From contig CAVOHB010000010.1 of assembly GCA_963695705.1 (NCBI GenBank), positions 124,001-188,000 on the forward strand: 64,000 nt of DNA, in the 5' to 3' direction. Within the stretch, counting starts at the first letter, position 1. The number at the start of each line of letters is the position of its first letter. Position numbers and translations under genes: made by a program. The notes below the pieces were generated by a model. It saw nothing but the letters and a program-made list of their open reading frames with translations. It searched no databases and was not told the DNA's origin. Shown here in pieces: positions 1 through 9,288 of this stretch. The stretch is from JBKPNJ01 sp963695705 (GTDB lineage Bacteria > Actinomycetota > Actinomycetes > Propionibacteriales > Nocardioidaceae).

Positions 1-1
1 G

Positions 2-1402
2 CTGAGCAAGCTGTTCCTGTTCGAGAGCCTCTCCGGCGACCAGCTGGAGTGGCTCGCCGAGCACGGCTGGGTGGCCGAGCTCCCGAGCGGCCTCACCGTC
101 TTCGAGGAGGGTGATCCGGCGGAGGCCATCATCTTCCTGCTCGGCGGCACGATCACGCTCAGCCGCAGGGTGGGACCGGACGACGTCGAGATGGTCCGTA
201 CCGACCAGCCCGGCGTCTACGCCGGTGCGATGCAGAGCTACGTCGAGGACAGAGACCTGCAGATCTACACCGCATCCGTGCGCGTCATCAGCGACGCCCG
301 TTTCTTCGTACTGCTCGGTGAGGACTTCGCCTGGGCGATGCGTGCCTGGTTCCCGATGGCCATCCACCTGCTCGAGGGCCTGCTGCTCGGTATGCGCAAC
401 TCACAGCAGATCGTGGGGCAGCGGCAGCGGCTGCTCGCGCTCGGTGCCCTGTCCGCGGGTCTGACGCACGAGCTGAACAACCCCGCGGCCGCCGCGGTCA
501 GGGCCACGGCGACGTTGCGGGACCGGGTGGCGGGCATGCGCCACAAGCTGGCCATGCTCGCGCACGACGAGCTCGATCCTCGCCTGCTCGAGCTCCTCGT
601 CGACATCCAGGAGGAGGCCGTGCAGCTGGTTGCGGACGCGCCGCGGCTGACCGCCGTCGAGGAGTCCGAGCGTGAGGACGAGCTCAACGACTGGCTGGAC
701 GAGCGCGCGGTGGCGGGCGGCTGGGAGCTGGCGCCGATCTTCGTGGCGGCGGGTACGACCCCGGAGTTCCTCGAGAAGATCGTCGAAGGCGCCCCCGGCG
801 ACATACTCGAGGGCGCCCTGCGCTGGCTCGCCTACACGCTGGAGACCGAACTGCTCCTGGGCGAGATCACCGACTCGGTCACGCGCATCTCGACGCTGGT
901 CGCTTCCGCCAAGCAGTACTCCAACATGGATCGCGCGCCGCATGAGCGGGTCGACATCCACGTCGGCCTGGAGAGCACGCTGGTCATGCTCGGCAGCAAG
1001 CTCGAGCACATCGAGGTGGACACCGAGTACGACCGGTCGCTGCCACGCGTGCCGGTCTATGCCGGTGAGCTCAACCAGGTCTGGACCAACCTGATCGACA
1101 ACGCCGTCCAGGCCATGGACGGCGAAGGCACGCTTTCGATACGGACCTCCATGGACGACGACCGGGTGCGGGTCGAGATCGGCGACACCGGGCCGGGGGT
1201 CCCGGCGGAGCTGCGGCAGCGAATCTTCGAGCCCTTCTTCACGACCAAGCCGGTCGGTCAGGGGACCGGGCTCGGCCTCGACATCTCCTACCGGATCGTC
1301 GTCGCGCGCCACGGCGGTGACCTGACGGTCGAGTCCGAGCCGGGCAACACCCGGTTCATCGTCCGGCTCCCCCTCACCGAGCGGGCGGCTGCCCAGCAAT
1401 GA
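2..1402 (+). CDS. Sensor histidine kinase with N-terminal cyclic-nucleotide-binding-type domain (5' truncated)
   Basis: The reading frame is open from the first bases of the window, so the gene begins upstream and its true start is not visible. The N-terminal part looks like a cNMP-binding/effector beta-barrel (LTVFEEGDPAEAIIFLLGG, about residues 8-100 of the visible protein). A coiled linker follows, then a DHp helix with phosphoacceptor His in LSAGLTHELNNP, and an HATPase_c domain with N-box (NLIDNAVQAM), G1 (GDTGPGVP) and G2 (GTGLGLDIS). No membrane segment is visible, so it is probably a cytosolic sensor that autophosphorylates on binding a small effector. No response regulator lies downstream; the next gene, an MFS exporter, starts 10 nt later and may be cotranscribed. 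The partner is unknown. Confidence 0.85.
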   Translation: MSKLFLFESLSGDQLEWLAEHGWVAELPSGLTVFEEGDPAEAIIFLLGGTITLSRRVGPDDVEMVRTDQPGVYAGAMQSYVEDRDLQIYTASVRVISDARFFVLLGEDFAWAMRAWFPMAIHLLEGLLLGMRNSQQIVGQRQRLLALGALSAGLTHELNNPAAAAVRATATLRDRVAGMRHKLAMLAHDELDPRLLELLVDIQEEAVQLVADAPRLTAVEESEREDELNDWLDERAVAGGWELAPIFVAAGTTPEFLEKIVEGAPGDILEGALRWLAYTLETELLLGEITDSVTRISTLVASAKQYSNMDRAPHERVDIHVGLESTLVMLGSKLEHIEVDTEYDRSLPRVPVYAGELNQVWTNLIDNAVQAMDGEGTLSIRTSMDDDRVRVEIGDTGPGVPAELRQRIFEPFFTTKPVGQGTGLGLDISYRIVVARHGGDLTVESEPGNTRFIVRLPLTERAAAQQ

Positions 1403-1412
1403 CCGTCCAGCC

Positions 1413-2927
1413 GTGACGGCCGAAGCCGGCCGGGATGGAACGGCAGTGCTGATCCGCTATGGCGAACCGACCGGCCGCTGGACGCTGTTCGCGATGGTGC
1501 TCGGCTCGGGCATGGCATTCCTCGACGCGACCGTCGTCAACATCGCGCTTCCCAGCATTGGAGCGGACCTCGGTGGCCGCGCCTCCGGGCTGCAGTGGAC
1601 CATCAACGGCTACACGCTGACCCTGGCTGCGTTCATCCTGCTCGGGGGCTCGCTGGGCGACCGGTTCGGCCGCCGCCGCATCTTCATGATCGGGGTCGTC
1701 TGGTTCTCGCTCGCGTCACTGCTCTGCGGCCTGGCACCCAACATCGCCACGCTGGTGACGGCGCGAGGGCTACAGGGCGTCGGCGGTGCGCTCCTGACCC
1801 CGGGGGCCCTCGCCATCTTGCAGTCGTCGTTCGTGCCGCAGGACCGGATGAAGGCGATCGGGGCCTGGTCCGGACTCGGAGGGATCGCCGGTGCCGTGGG
1901 CCCCTTCCTCGGCGGATGGCTGGTGCAGGCCGGCAACTGGCGTCTGGTGTTCCTGATCAATCTTCCGCTGGCCGTCCTCGTCCTGGCGGTCACGATCCGG
2001 CACGTGCCGGAGTCGGTCGATCCCAGCGCCGAAGCGCGGATCGACGTGGCTGGCGCCGTCCTCGCCGTACTGGGCCTGGCCGGACTGACCTACGGTTTCA
2101 CCAGCTGGCCCGAGTACGGGCTCTCCGACGCCCGAGTGCTGAGCGCACTCGCGATCGGATGCCTCGGCCTGGCCGGCTTCATCGAGGTCGAGCGACGCAC
2201 GACGCACCCGATGCTTCCCCTGGACCTCTTCGAGTCGCGCGTCTTCGACGCCGCGAATGCCGTGACCTTCGCCATGTACGCGGCCTTGGGTGGAGTGTTC
2301 TTCCTGGTGGTGATCAACCTGCAGGTCGTCTCGGGCTTCTCCCCGTTGCAGGCGGGGACCGCCCTGCTCCCCGTGACCGTGTTGATGCTCCTGCTGTCGG
2401 CGCGGGCAGGCGGGCTGGCGACCCGGATCGGACCCCGGACCCCGATGACAGTGGGACCGCTGGTGAGTGCACTCGGCTTGGTGCTGCTCTCCCGGATCGG
2501 AGCCGACGCGACCTATCTCAGCGACGTGCTACCCGCAGTGATCGTGCTCGGCCTGGGCTTGTCGCTCACCGTCGCACCGTTGACGTCGACCGCTCTCGCC
2601 GCGGCCGACGATCGCCATGCCGGGGTCGCGAGCGGTGTCAACAATGCGGTCGCCCGGACCGCCGGGCTGCTCGCCGTCGCCGTCCTGCCGCTCGCCTCGG
2701 GCCTCGGCACCAGCCTCACCGACCCGGTGGCACTCGCCCCGGCGTACCGCACCTCGATGCTGATCTGTGCGTGTCTGCTCGCGCTCGCGGGAGTCCTGTC
2801 GTGGTTCGCCATTCCGGCCCGGGAAAGCGAGCGGCCAGCGGGTCCGGTGCGTAGGTACTGCGCGATCTCCGGCCCGCCCCTGCAGCCGGCGAAGGTCAGC
2901 GGCGCCGAACCCGGTCGGAGCCGCTGA
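1413..2927 (+). CDS. MFS drug-type exporter, DHA2 (EmrB/QacA) family
   Basis: A 504-residue polytopic membrane protein with about 14 hydrophobic segments. MFS motif A is GDRFGRRR after TM2, and LDATVVNIALP in TM1 is the DHA2 signature. TM5 carries the antiporter-type motif (GLGGIAGAVGPFLGG). It probably uses the proton gradient to export hydrophobic cations or drugs; the substrate cannot be inferred. The GTG start lies 10 nt after the sensor kinase stop, so translational coupling is plausible and the kinase may control export. The C-terminal roughly 30 residues are hydrophilic. A strong hairpin overlaps the stop codon. Confidence 0.9.
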   Translation: MTAEAGRDGTAVLIRYGEPTGRWTLFAMVLGSGMAFLDATVVNIALPSIGADLGGRASGLQWTINGYTLTLAAFILLGGSLGDRFGRRRIFMIGVVWFSLASLLCGLAPNIATLVTARGLQGVGGALLTPGALAILQSSFVPQDRMKAIGAWSGLGGIAGAVGPFLGGWLVQAGNWRLVFLINLPLAVLVLAVTIRHVPESVDPSAEARIDVAGAVLAVLGLAGLTYGFTSWPEYGLSDARVLSALAIGCLGLAGFIEVERRTTHPMLPLDLFESRVFDAANAVTFAMYAALGGVFFLVVINLQVVSGFSPLQAGTALLPVTVLMLLLSARAGGLATRIGPRTPMTVGPLVSALGLVLLSRIGADATYLSDVLPAVIVLGLGLSLTVAPLTSTALAAADDRHAGVASGVNNAVARTAGLLAVAVLPLASGLGTSLTDPVALAPAYRTSMLICACLLALAGVLSWFAIPARESERPAGPVRRYCAISGPPLQPAKVSGAEPGRSR

Positions 2928-2934
2928 CCTTCGC
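2889..2934. terminator. 15-bp perfect hairpin at the MFS stop codon
   Basis: Positions 2889-2903 are the exact reverse complement of 2920-2934, with a 16-nt loop. The hairpin spans the MFS stop codon and sits 12 nt before the end of the convergent CHRD gene. No T-run follows on either strand, so it would be a hairpin-only, possibly bidirectional terminator of the kind common in high-GC actinomycetes. Confidence 0.6.
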
Positions 2935-2946
2935 GCGGGCTGTCGA

Positions 2947-3459
2947 CTAGCGGTGCAACTGTCCGCGGATCGCCCCGGACGGGAAGGCGGCCGTGTGGAT
3001 GTTGAAGTAGAACCGCTTGGGGTGGGTCGCGATCTTGCGGATCAGCTTGCGCGGCGCTGTGGTGCAGTGCGAACCGCCGGTGACCGCGCCGCTCAGGTCG
3101 ACCACGACGTTACCGGCCACTCCCGGCGCCCCCCTGTGGATGTGCGCAGCATTGGGGTTGGTGATGCCGCGGTACCGGGTGTTGGCGCAGACCTTCTTCG
3201 TCGCCGGATGCAGCCTGATCACCACGTGTCCATGGCCGTTCGGGTCACCGCCGGGCGGTGTCTCGTTCGCGCCGGACAGGGTGGCCCTGAGAACCGCGCC
3301 GGCCCGGCCCGTTCCGGTGCTCCCTGCTGTCGCGGGCCCGGCCAGCGCCGCAGCCATCAGACACACCGTTGCCACCAGCGACACCACACAGAGTCCTGAT
3401 CGGCCGGCACTTCGCAAGCCACGCCTCGCCGATGTTGACGGCTGCCAGTCGTTGCGCAT
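2947..3459 (-). CDS. Secreted CHRD-domain protein
   Basis: 170 residues. The basic N-terminus is followed by a hydrophobic signal segment (VVSLVATVCLMAAALAG) ending near AxA (PATAG), so the protein should be exported. The rest is a single CHRD domain: LSGANETPP, NAAHIHRGAPGVAGNVVVDL, and the C-terminal FYFNIHTAAFPSGAIRGQL. CHRD domains were first seen in chordin and are common in bacterial secreted proteins; their biochemical role is not well defined. The gene is convergent with the MFS exporter and appears to be a single-gene unit. Confidence 0.85.
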   Translation of the reverse strand: MRNDWQPSTSARRGLRSAGRSGLCVVSLVATVCLMAAALAGPATAGSTGTGRAGAVLRATLSGANETPPGGDPNGHGHVVIRLHPATKKVCANTRYRGITNPNAAHIHRGAPGVAGNVVVDLSGAVTGGSHCTTAPRKLIRKIATHPKRFYFNIHTAAFPSGAIRGQLHR

Positions 3460-3662
3460 GAACGTCTCCCTTCCTGGAGCGATCGGGCGTTCGGCGGCCA
3501 GCGATCACCGGCCCCACCTTCGACAGATAACGCATCGCGGGTGACCGGGGTTCAGCGGGCCGACCCGCGCACCCCGCACCACACACATATCGGTGATCGG
3601 CCGGCTGCGCAACGTCTCCTCGGCGGACCGTCCGCCGGGGCTCCAGACCGTAGACTCCCGAG

Positions 3663-6600
3663 ATGGCCGGATGTCCTACGTGTGGCAGGGAGCTACCTGG
3701 CGACTTCCCGTTCTGCCCGTTCTGCGGGGCCTCCCTGGGTGCGGCCGCCGGGGCCGCGGAGGAGCGCAAGATCGTCTCCGTCCTGTTCTGCAACCTCGTC
3801 GGCTTCACCGCCGCTTCGGAGTCGGCGGACCCCGAGGACGTTCGTGCGCAGCTGATTCCCTACCAGGAGCTGCTGAAGGGCACCATCGAGGCATTCGGTG
3901 GCACCGTGGAGAAGTTCGCCGGGGACGCGATCATGGCGGTCTTCGGGGCTCCCGTCTCGCATGAGGACGATGCCGAGCGGGCGGTGCGCGCGGCGCTGCG
4001 AATCCTGGACTCGTTGACGAACAACGCGCCCGCCTCGACGCCGGGGCCGCTGCAGGTCCGGCTCGGCGTGAACACCGGCGAGGTCGTGGTCACGCTGGGC
4101 GCCCGCCCGGAGGCCGGACAGTCGTTCGTCACCGGTGACGTGGTGAACACCGCGGCGCGGATCCAGTCCGCGGCGCCGGTCGGCGCGGTCGCCGTGGGTG
4201 ATGCGACGTACCGCGCGACGATGCGCGTCTTCGAGTACGAGCCGCTCAACCCGGTCTCGGTCAAGGGCAAGGCGCAGCCGGTCGTGATCTGGCGGGCCGG
4301 AGCCCCGCGCGCCCGGCTGGGTGTCGACGTCATCCGCTCGCTGACGACACCCCTGGTCGGTCGGACGCGCGACCTGACCCTGCTGGTGGGTGCGTTCGAC
4401 AAGGCGGCCGCCGAGCGCTCGGCGCAGCTGGTGACAGTAGTGGGCGAGCCCGGGGTCGGAAAGTCGCGGCTGGTGGCCGAGCTCGGTGCCCACATCGACG
4501 CCTCCACCGATCTGGTGACCTGGCGGCAGGGTCGCTGCCTGCCGTACGGCGAAGGTCCCTTCTGGGCGATCGCGGAGATCGTCAAGGCCCATGCCGGCAT
4601 CTACGACACCGATGGGACCGACGAGGCCTCGGCGAAGCTGGACGTTGTCCTTCCCGAGTCCGACGACCGGCAGTGGCTGCGAGCCCGGCTCCTGCCGCTG
4701 CTGGGGATCGACACCGGCGTGGCGGCCAGTCGCGAGGAGTCCTTCACCGCGTGGCGTCGCCTGGTGGAGTCCTTCGCCGAGACCGGACCCGCCGTCGTCG
4801 TCTTCGACGACGTGCACTGGGCCGACGACCTGCTGCTCGGGTTCATCGAGCACCTCGCCGACTGGGCGACGGGACTGCCCCTGCTGATCGTCTGTACCGC
4901 TCGGCCGGAGCTGCTGGAACGGCATGTCAACTGGACCGGCGGCATGCCGAATGCACTCTCCCTCCGACTGCCCCGGCTCTCCGACAGCGAGACCGCGCAG
5001 CTGATCTCCACGCTTCTGGACCGGGCGGTACTGCCCGCGGCCACCCAGTCGGCGATCCTCGAGCGGGTCGGCGGAAACCCGCTGTATGCGGAGGAGTTCG
5101 TCCGGAGCCTGCGGGACTCCAACCTGCTGGATGCGGACGGAGCGCTTCGACCGGACGCTGCCATCCCGCTGCCCGAAGGCGTGCAGTCGTTGATCGCCGC
5201 CCGCCTCGACACCCTCACGGTCGAGCGCAAGGCGCTGCTTGCCGACGCAGCGGTGATCGGCAATGTCTTCTGGGGTGGCGCCCTGACAACCATGGGCGAC
5301 CGCGATCCCAACCAGGTCGCCCAGGTGCTTCACGAGCTCAGCCGCAAGGAGCTCGTCCGACCGATGCGGCAGTCCACGATGGCCGGGCAGGCGGAGTACA
5401 GCTTCTGGCACGTCCTGATCCGCGACGTCACGTACGCGCAGATCCCCCGCGCGGTTCGCGCGGAGCGGCACTCGGCGGCCGCCACCTGGATCGAGTCGCA
5501 GGTGGGTGGCCGGGTCGAGGACGCCGCCGACGTCCTCGCGTACCACCTCGGGACGGCACTGGAGCTCGCGACGGCGACCGGTGACCGGGACGCCATCGGC
5601 CCGCTGAGATCGCGGGCGCGCCACTACGCGCTGCTCGCCGCGCACAAGGCGATGAACCTGCACGCGGATCAGGCGCTTTCCCTTCTCGACCAGGCCCTGG
5701 CCCTCACCCCCGAGGACGGTGCCGATCGGCCCGGTGTCCTGCTGCAGTGGGCGCGCGCCGCGCAGCGCACCGGACGGTTCACCGAGGCGACCGAGGCCTC
5801 CGCCAAGGCGGTCGAAGGGTTCGAGGCGCGAGGGGACGTGCCGGGAACGGCCCAGGCGCTGATGCTGCTCTCCTTGCTGACGATGGACATCGAGCAGGCC
5901 GGGCAGGAGAACCGGAGGGCGGTCGCGCTGCTGGAGTCGACGACTCCGGGGCCCGATCTGGTCGACGCCCTGACCGAGCTCGGCGCCACCTACGCTGTCG
6001 GCGGACGGTTCGCCGAGTCCATCGAGGTAGGCGATCAGGCGGCCGACATCGCCGCCCGGCTCGGTCTCCCGCCACCGCACCGTGCCCTGGCCAACCGCGG
6101 CTTCGCCCGCGTCTACCTCGGTGACATGCGCGGCCTCACCGACGCGGAGACTGCCCTGGCGGCGCTCCTGGCCTCCGGCGAGAGCCGGATGGGCGGAGTC
6201 GCCTGGCTCAACCTTGGCATCATGCGCTGGCAGGTCACCGGGCCTCAGACAGCGATCTCGACGCTGCGTGAGGCCACGGAGTTCGTCCTGCCCCGCGGCC
6301 TCGTGGAACTCAGCCGAATGCTCACGTCGACGATGCTGCAGATGCTGCTGGAGACCGGTGCTCTCCTGGCGGTGGAGCAGGAGGCCCGTACGTTGCTCGG
6401 CTTCGCCGACACCCCGGCCGTGGACGAGGTGCTGAGTGCGCTGGCCTGGAGCCTCGCCGAGCAGGGCCGAGAAGAGGCCTACGGTGTGGCGACGCGGGCG
6501 TTGGAGCACGCCCGTCGAACAAACCGACCCGACAGCATGGCGGCGGTAGCGGTCCCGGTGGCGATCACCCGAGCCGCGGCCGGTGACAGCATTGGAGTCC

Positions 6601-7046
6601 GGTCGATCCTCGGGGAGCTCATCGCGATCAGCCAGATGCCCGCCACGCCCGAGTACGCTCCGCGCCTCCCGGCACTGGTCCGCACGGCGCTGGCGATCGG
6701 TGATCCGGACCTCGGCGCCACCCTGGCGCAGGACGTCCGACCGGTGCTACCGATTCGCGAACACTCGCTCGTCACCGTGTCGGCACTGCTTGCTGCGGCA
6801 CGCGGTGACCACGACGATGCGGCGAGTGGTTTCGCCGACGCGGCTGCTCGCTGGACGGGCTTCGGAAACGTACTCGAGCAGGCATATGCCCTCCTCGGCC
6901 TCGGCCGCAGCCAGCTCACGCTCGACGACCCGGCGGCGGAGCAGTCGCTGCTGGGCGCCCGCCGGCTTTTCGCCGGCATGGGGGCGAACGCACCACTCCG
7001 CGATTGCGACCGCCTGCTCGCGGCGCTCGGGTCGTCCGTCCGCTAG
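3663..7046 (+). CDS. Class III adenylate/guanylate cyclase-like protein with AAA ATPase and TPR region
   Basis: 1127 residues. It starts with a four-Cys zinc ribbon (CPTCGRE...CPFCG, residues 4-22), followed by a class III cyclase domain (about 33-205), then an AAA/STAND-type ATPase with Walker A GEPGVGKS (261-268) and Walker B VVVFDDVHWAD (378-388). A long helical TPR-like region fills about residues 650-1127. This is the architecture of many actinobacterial cyclase-ATPase regulators. The first metal-binding Asp of the cyclase is replaced by Asn (LFCNLVGFT, N44), whereas the second (FAGD, D88) and the N/R pair in VVNTAARIQ are kept, so cyclase activity is doubtful. It is monocistronic, with an upstream gap of about 200 nt. 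Confidence 0.9.
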   Translation: MAGCPTCGRELPGDFPFCPFCGASLGAAAGAAEERKIVSVLFCNLVGFTAASESADPEDVRAQLIPYQELLKGTIEAFGGTVEKFAGDAIMAVFGAPVSHEDDAERAVRAALRILDSLTNNAPASTPGPLQVRLGVNTGEVVVTLGARPEAGQSFVTGDVVNTAARIQSAAPVGAVAVGDATYRATMRVFEYEPLNPVSVKGKAQPVVIWRAGAPRARLGVDVIRSLTTPLVGRTRDLTLLVGAFDKAAAERSAQLVTVVGEPGVGKSRLVAELGAHIDASTDLVTWRQGRCLPYGEGPFWAIAEIVKAHAGIYDTDGTDEASAKLDVVLPESDDRQWLRARLLPLLGIDTGVAASREESFTAWRRLVESFAETGPAVVVFDDVHWADDLLLGFIEHLADWATGLPLLIVCTARPELLERHVNWTGGMPNALSLRLPRLSDSETAQLISTLLDRAVLPAATQSAILERVGGNPLYAEEFVRSLRDSNLLDADGALRPDAAIPLPEGVQSLIAARLDTLTVERKALLADAAVIGNVFWGGALTTMGDRDPNQVAQVLHELSRKELVRPMRQSTMAGQAEYSFWHVLIRDVTYAQIPRAVRAERHSAAATWIESQVGGRVEDAADVLAYHLGTALELATATGDRDAIGPLRSRARHYALLAAHKAMNLHADQALSLLDQALALTPEDGADRPGVLLQWARAAQRTGRFTEATEASAKAVEGFEARGDVPGTAQALMLLSLLTMDIEQAGQENRRAVALLESTTPGPDLVDALTELGATYAVGGRFAESIEVGDQAADIAARLGLPPPHRALANRGFARVYLGDMRGLTDAETALAALLASGESRMGGVAWLNLGIMRWQVTGPQTAISTLREATEFVLPRGLVELSRMLTSTMLQMLLETGALLAVEQEARTLLGFADTPAVDEVLSALAWSLAEQGREEAYGVATRALEHARRTNRPDSMAAVAVPVAITRAAAGDSIGVRSILGELIAISQMPATPEYAPRLPALVRTALAIGDPDLGATLAQDVRPVLPIREHSLVTVSALLAAARGDHDDAASGFADAAARWTGFGNVLEQAYALLGLGRSQLTLDDPAAEQSLLGARRLFAGMGANAPLRDCDRLLAALGSSVR

Positions 7047-7067
7047 AAACCGAGCCCGCGGCCGAAC

Positions 7068-7904
7068 TTAGGCGACGCCGGCCGAGGCAGGCTTCTTCCG
7101 ACGGGCCTTCGCCGACGGCGGTGCGCTGATGCCGTCGATGAGGTCGGCGACCGACCCCACGATGCGATTCGGTCGGAACGGGAAGCGACCGGCCGATGTC
7201 TCGGTGGCGATGCCCGAGAGGACAAGGACCGTCTGCAGGCCGGCTTCGATCCCGGCCACGACATCGGTGTCCATCCGGTCGCCGATCATCACGGTTGTCG
7301 AGGAGTGCGCGTCGATCGCGCGAAGCGCCGAGCGCATCATCAGCGGGTTCGGTTTGCCGATGTAATAGGGCTCGACGCCGCTGGCGCGCGAGATCAGCGC
7401 CGCCACCGAGCCGGTGGCCGGGAGCAGCCCCTCCGGTGAGAACCCGGTCGCGTCCGGGTTGGTGGCGATGAACCTGGCACCGTCGTCGATGAGCCGGATC
7501 GCCCGGGTGATCGCCTCGAAGCTGTAGTTGCGCGTCTCGCCCAGCACCACATAGTCCGGGTTCCGCTCGGAGAGCGTGTAACCCACCTCGTGCAATGCCG
7601 TCGTCAGACCGGCCTCCCCGATGACGAACGCGCTGCCTCCGGGCCGCTGCTCGCGGAGGAACTGCGCGGTCGCCATCGCCGACGTCCAGATCGCCTCACT
7701 CGGTACGTCGAGCCCCGAGTGTGCGAGACGGGCCGCGAGGTCGCGTGAGGTGTAGATCGAGTTGTTGGTGAGGATCAGGAATCGGTGCCCGGTCTCCTGC
7801 AGGCGACCGACGAACCGGTCCGCGCCGGGGATCAGGGTCTCCTCATGGACGATCACGCCGTCCATGTCCATCAGATAGTGCTCGATGTTTTGAAGCTCAG
7901 TCAT
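7068..7904 (-). CDS. HAD-IIA family (NagD-like) phosphatase
   Basis: About 278 residues from the ATG at 7904; an upstream in-frame ATG at 7919 would add five. HAD motif I is MDMDGVIV near the N-terminus, motif II is LTNNS, and the C-terminal Asp motif is MIGDRMDTDVVAGIEAG. The C2-type cap places it in subfamily IIA with NagD and phosphoglycolate or nitrophenyl phosphatases. It is cytosolic, Mg-dependent and of uncertain substrate. It is transcribed away from the aldolase/DhaKL cluster just downstream, so a role on phosphorylated sugars or trioses made there is possible but inferred. Confidence 0.85.
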   Translation of the reverse strand: MTELQNIEHYLMDMDGVIVHEETLIPGADRFVGRLQETGHRFLILTNNSIYTSRDLAARLAHSGLDVPSEAIWTSAMATAQFLREQRPGGSAFVIGEAGLTTALHEVGYTLSERNPDYVVLGETRNYSFEAITRAIRLIDDGARFIATNPDATGFSPEGLLPATGSVAALISRASGVEPYYIGKPNPLMMRSALRAIDAHSSTTVMIGDRMDTDVVAGIEAGLQTVLVLSGIATETSAGRFPFRPNRIVGSVADLIDGISAPPSAKARRKKPASAGVA

Positions 7905-7935
7905 TGGTTGATGTCCCATTGCATTCCATAAGGTC

Positions 7936-8358
7936 GTGGGCGTCGAAGCCGAGTATCTCAGTCACCCCTGTTTGACCGGCACCTCACCCACGACGACGTC
8001 TGATCCACGTCCGACGAGCCCCCGGAGCTCCCGCTCCACCGCGACCGAGCAGTCGATCATCGCCGCCACCCGTGAGCTGCTCGAGGAGGTCGGTGTGCAC
8101 GGGCTGACCGTGGAAGGCGTTCCGGCCCGTGCGGGCGTGGCGAAGACGACCATCTACCGACGGTGGCGCTCCAAGGACGAGCTGGCCATGGCCGTCCTCC
8201 TGGACATGGTCCGCACCGTCGTCGCCGTCCCCGATCTGCACGACACCCGGCAGGAGCTCGTGGCGTTCGTGCAAGGAGCCGTCGCTCGGTCAGCGGCCCG
8301 GCGCGAATCGTGTAGAACGGCGCGAATCGTGCAGCGACGTGACGGTGCCGTGCGGTAG
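7936..8358 (+). CDS. TetR/AcrR-type regulator, C-terminally truncated
   Basis: 140 residues with a clear TetR DNA-binding helix-turn-helix (TIYRRWRSKDELAMAVL, about residues 75-95). After FVQGAVARS the sequence stops resembling a TetR ligand domain and becomes Arg-rich, and the protein ends about 60 residues short of the usual 190-210. A 14-bp direct repeat (CGGCGCGAATCGTG) lies in this abnormal tail, around 8301-8331. I infer that the ligand-binding half was deleted and the gene is probably a decayed regulator of the following aldolase operon. The GTG start is the best available choice. Confidence 0.6.
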   Translation: MGVEAEYLSHPCLTGTSPTTTSDPRPTSPRSSRSTATEQSIIAATRELLEEVGVHGLTVEGVPARAGVAKTTIYRRWRSKDELAMAVLLDMVRTVVAVPDLHDTRQELVAFVQGAVARSAARRESCRTARIVQRRDGAVR

Positions 8359-8420
8359 TGATGCCCCTCCCCCAGAATGGGGCTCATTGCCGTTCGCCAG
8401 ACCCGACAAGAGAGCTGACC

Positions 8421-9281
8421 GTGCCCGTCGTACCGCTCAAGGAGATCGTCAGCCGCGCATTCGACGAGAGGTACGGCGTCGCCGCGATCAACATCGTCAA
8501 CGACCTCAGCATGGAAGCGGTACTCGCCGCGGCGGTGAACGAGAGGTCTCCTCTCATCGTGCAGACGTCGGTCAAGACCGTTCGCTCCATCGGTCTCGAC
8601 GTGCTCTATGCGATGTGGCGGTCGATGACGGCCGGCATCGAGGTGCCGGTGAGCCTTCATCTGGACCACTGCCCCGACCGCGCGGTGATCAGCGACTGCC
8701 TGGCCAGGGGCTGGAACTCCGTGCTGTTCGACGCGTCCAGCCTGCCGGTCGAGGAGAACACCCGCCAGACGATCGAGGTCGTCGCGGAGGCCCGGTCCTA
8801 CGGAGCGCACGTCGAGGGCGAGATCGAGTCGATCACCGGCGTCGAGGACGACATCGGGTCAGACGAGGAAGCCGAGCGCCAGACGCTTGACGTCGCAACC
8901 GGGTTCATCCGGGCCACCGGTGTGGACGTGTTCGCGCCGTCGATCGGGAACGCCCACGGGGTCTACCGCGCCGAGCCGAAGCTCGACGCCGATCGGGTGT
9001 CCAACATCGTCGCCGCGGTGCCCATCCCGATCGCCCTGCATGGCGGGACGGGACTCACCGACAGCCAGTTCAGCGACCTGATCTCCCGCGGATGCGCCAA
9101 GGTCAACATCTCCACCGCGCTCAAGGTCACGTTCATGAAGGCCAACCTGGAGTTCCTGCGCGGCGCGGAGTCGTCGAACAAGTGGGATCCCCCGTCGCTG
9201 TTCGCGTCGGTACGCCAGGCGGTGGTCGACCTCGCATCGGACCACATGCATCGCTTCGGCAGCGTCGGAAAAGCCTGGTGA
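8421..9281 (+). CDS. Class II (zinc) ketose-bisphosphate aldolase family protein
   Basis: 286 residues from the GTG at 8421, where homology begins (MPVVPLKEIVSRAFDE); an upstream GTG at 8358 would add 21 residues unlike the family. Class II aldolase hallmarks are the catalytic Asp and Zn-His in LHLDHC (80-84), EGEIESITG, the zinc His in GNAHGVY, and the phosphate loop LHGGTGL. The family reversibly joins DHAP to an aldehyde, as in FBP, tagatose-bisphosphate or related aldolases. It is first in an operon with a HAD hydrolase, DhaL and DhaK, so the likely partner substrate is DHAP or another ketose phosphate made by the kinase. Confidence 0.88.
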   Translation: MPVVPLKEIVSRAFDERYGVAAINIVNDLSMEAVLAAAVNERSPLIVQTSVKTVRSIGLDVLYAMWRSMTAGIEVPVSLHLDHCPDRAVISDCLARGWNSVLFDASSLPVEENTRQTIEVVAEARSYGAHVEGEIESITGVEDDIGSDEEAERQTLDVATGFIRATGVDVFAPSIGNAHGVYRAEPKLDADRVSNIVAAVPIPIALHGGTGLTDSQFSDLISRGCAKVNISTALKVTFMKANLEFLRGAESSNKWDPPSLFASVRQAVVDLASDHMHRFGSVGKAW

Positions 9282-9288
9282 GCCACGC

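Noticed and set aside
401..1399. A 332-codon antisense frame over the sensor kinase
   Set aside because: Composition is that of a shadow frame and no family pattern is visible.
3693..6509. A 938-codon open frame antisense to the cyclase/ATPase gene
   Set aside because: Its product is Arg/Gly/Asp/Gln-rich without domains. GC-rich third positions suppress stop codons on the opposite strand, and the plus-strand gene is unmistakable.
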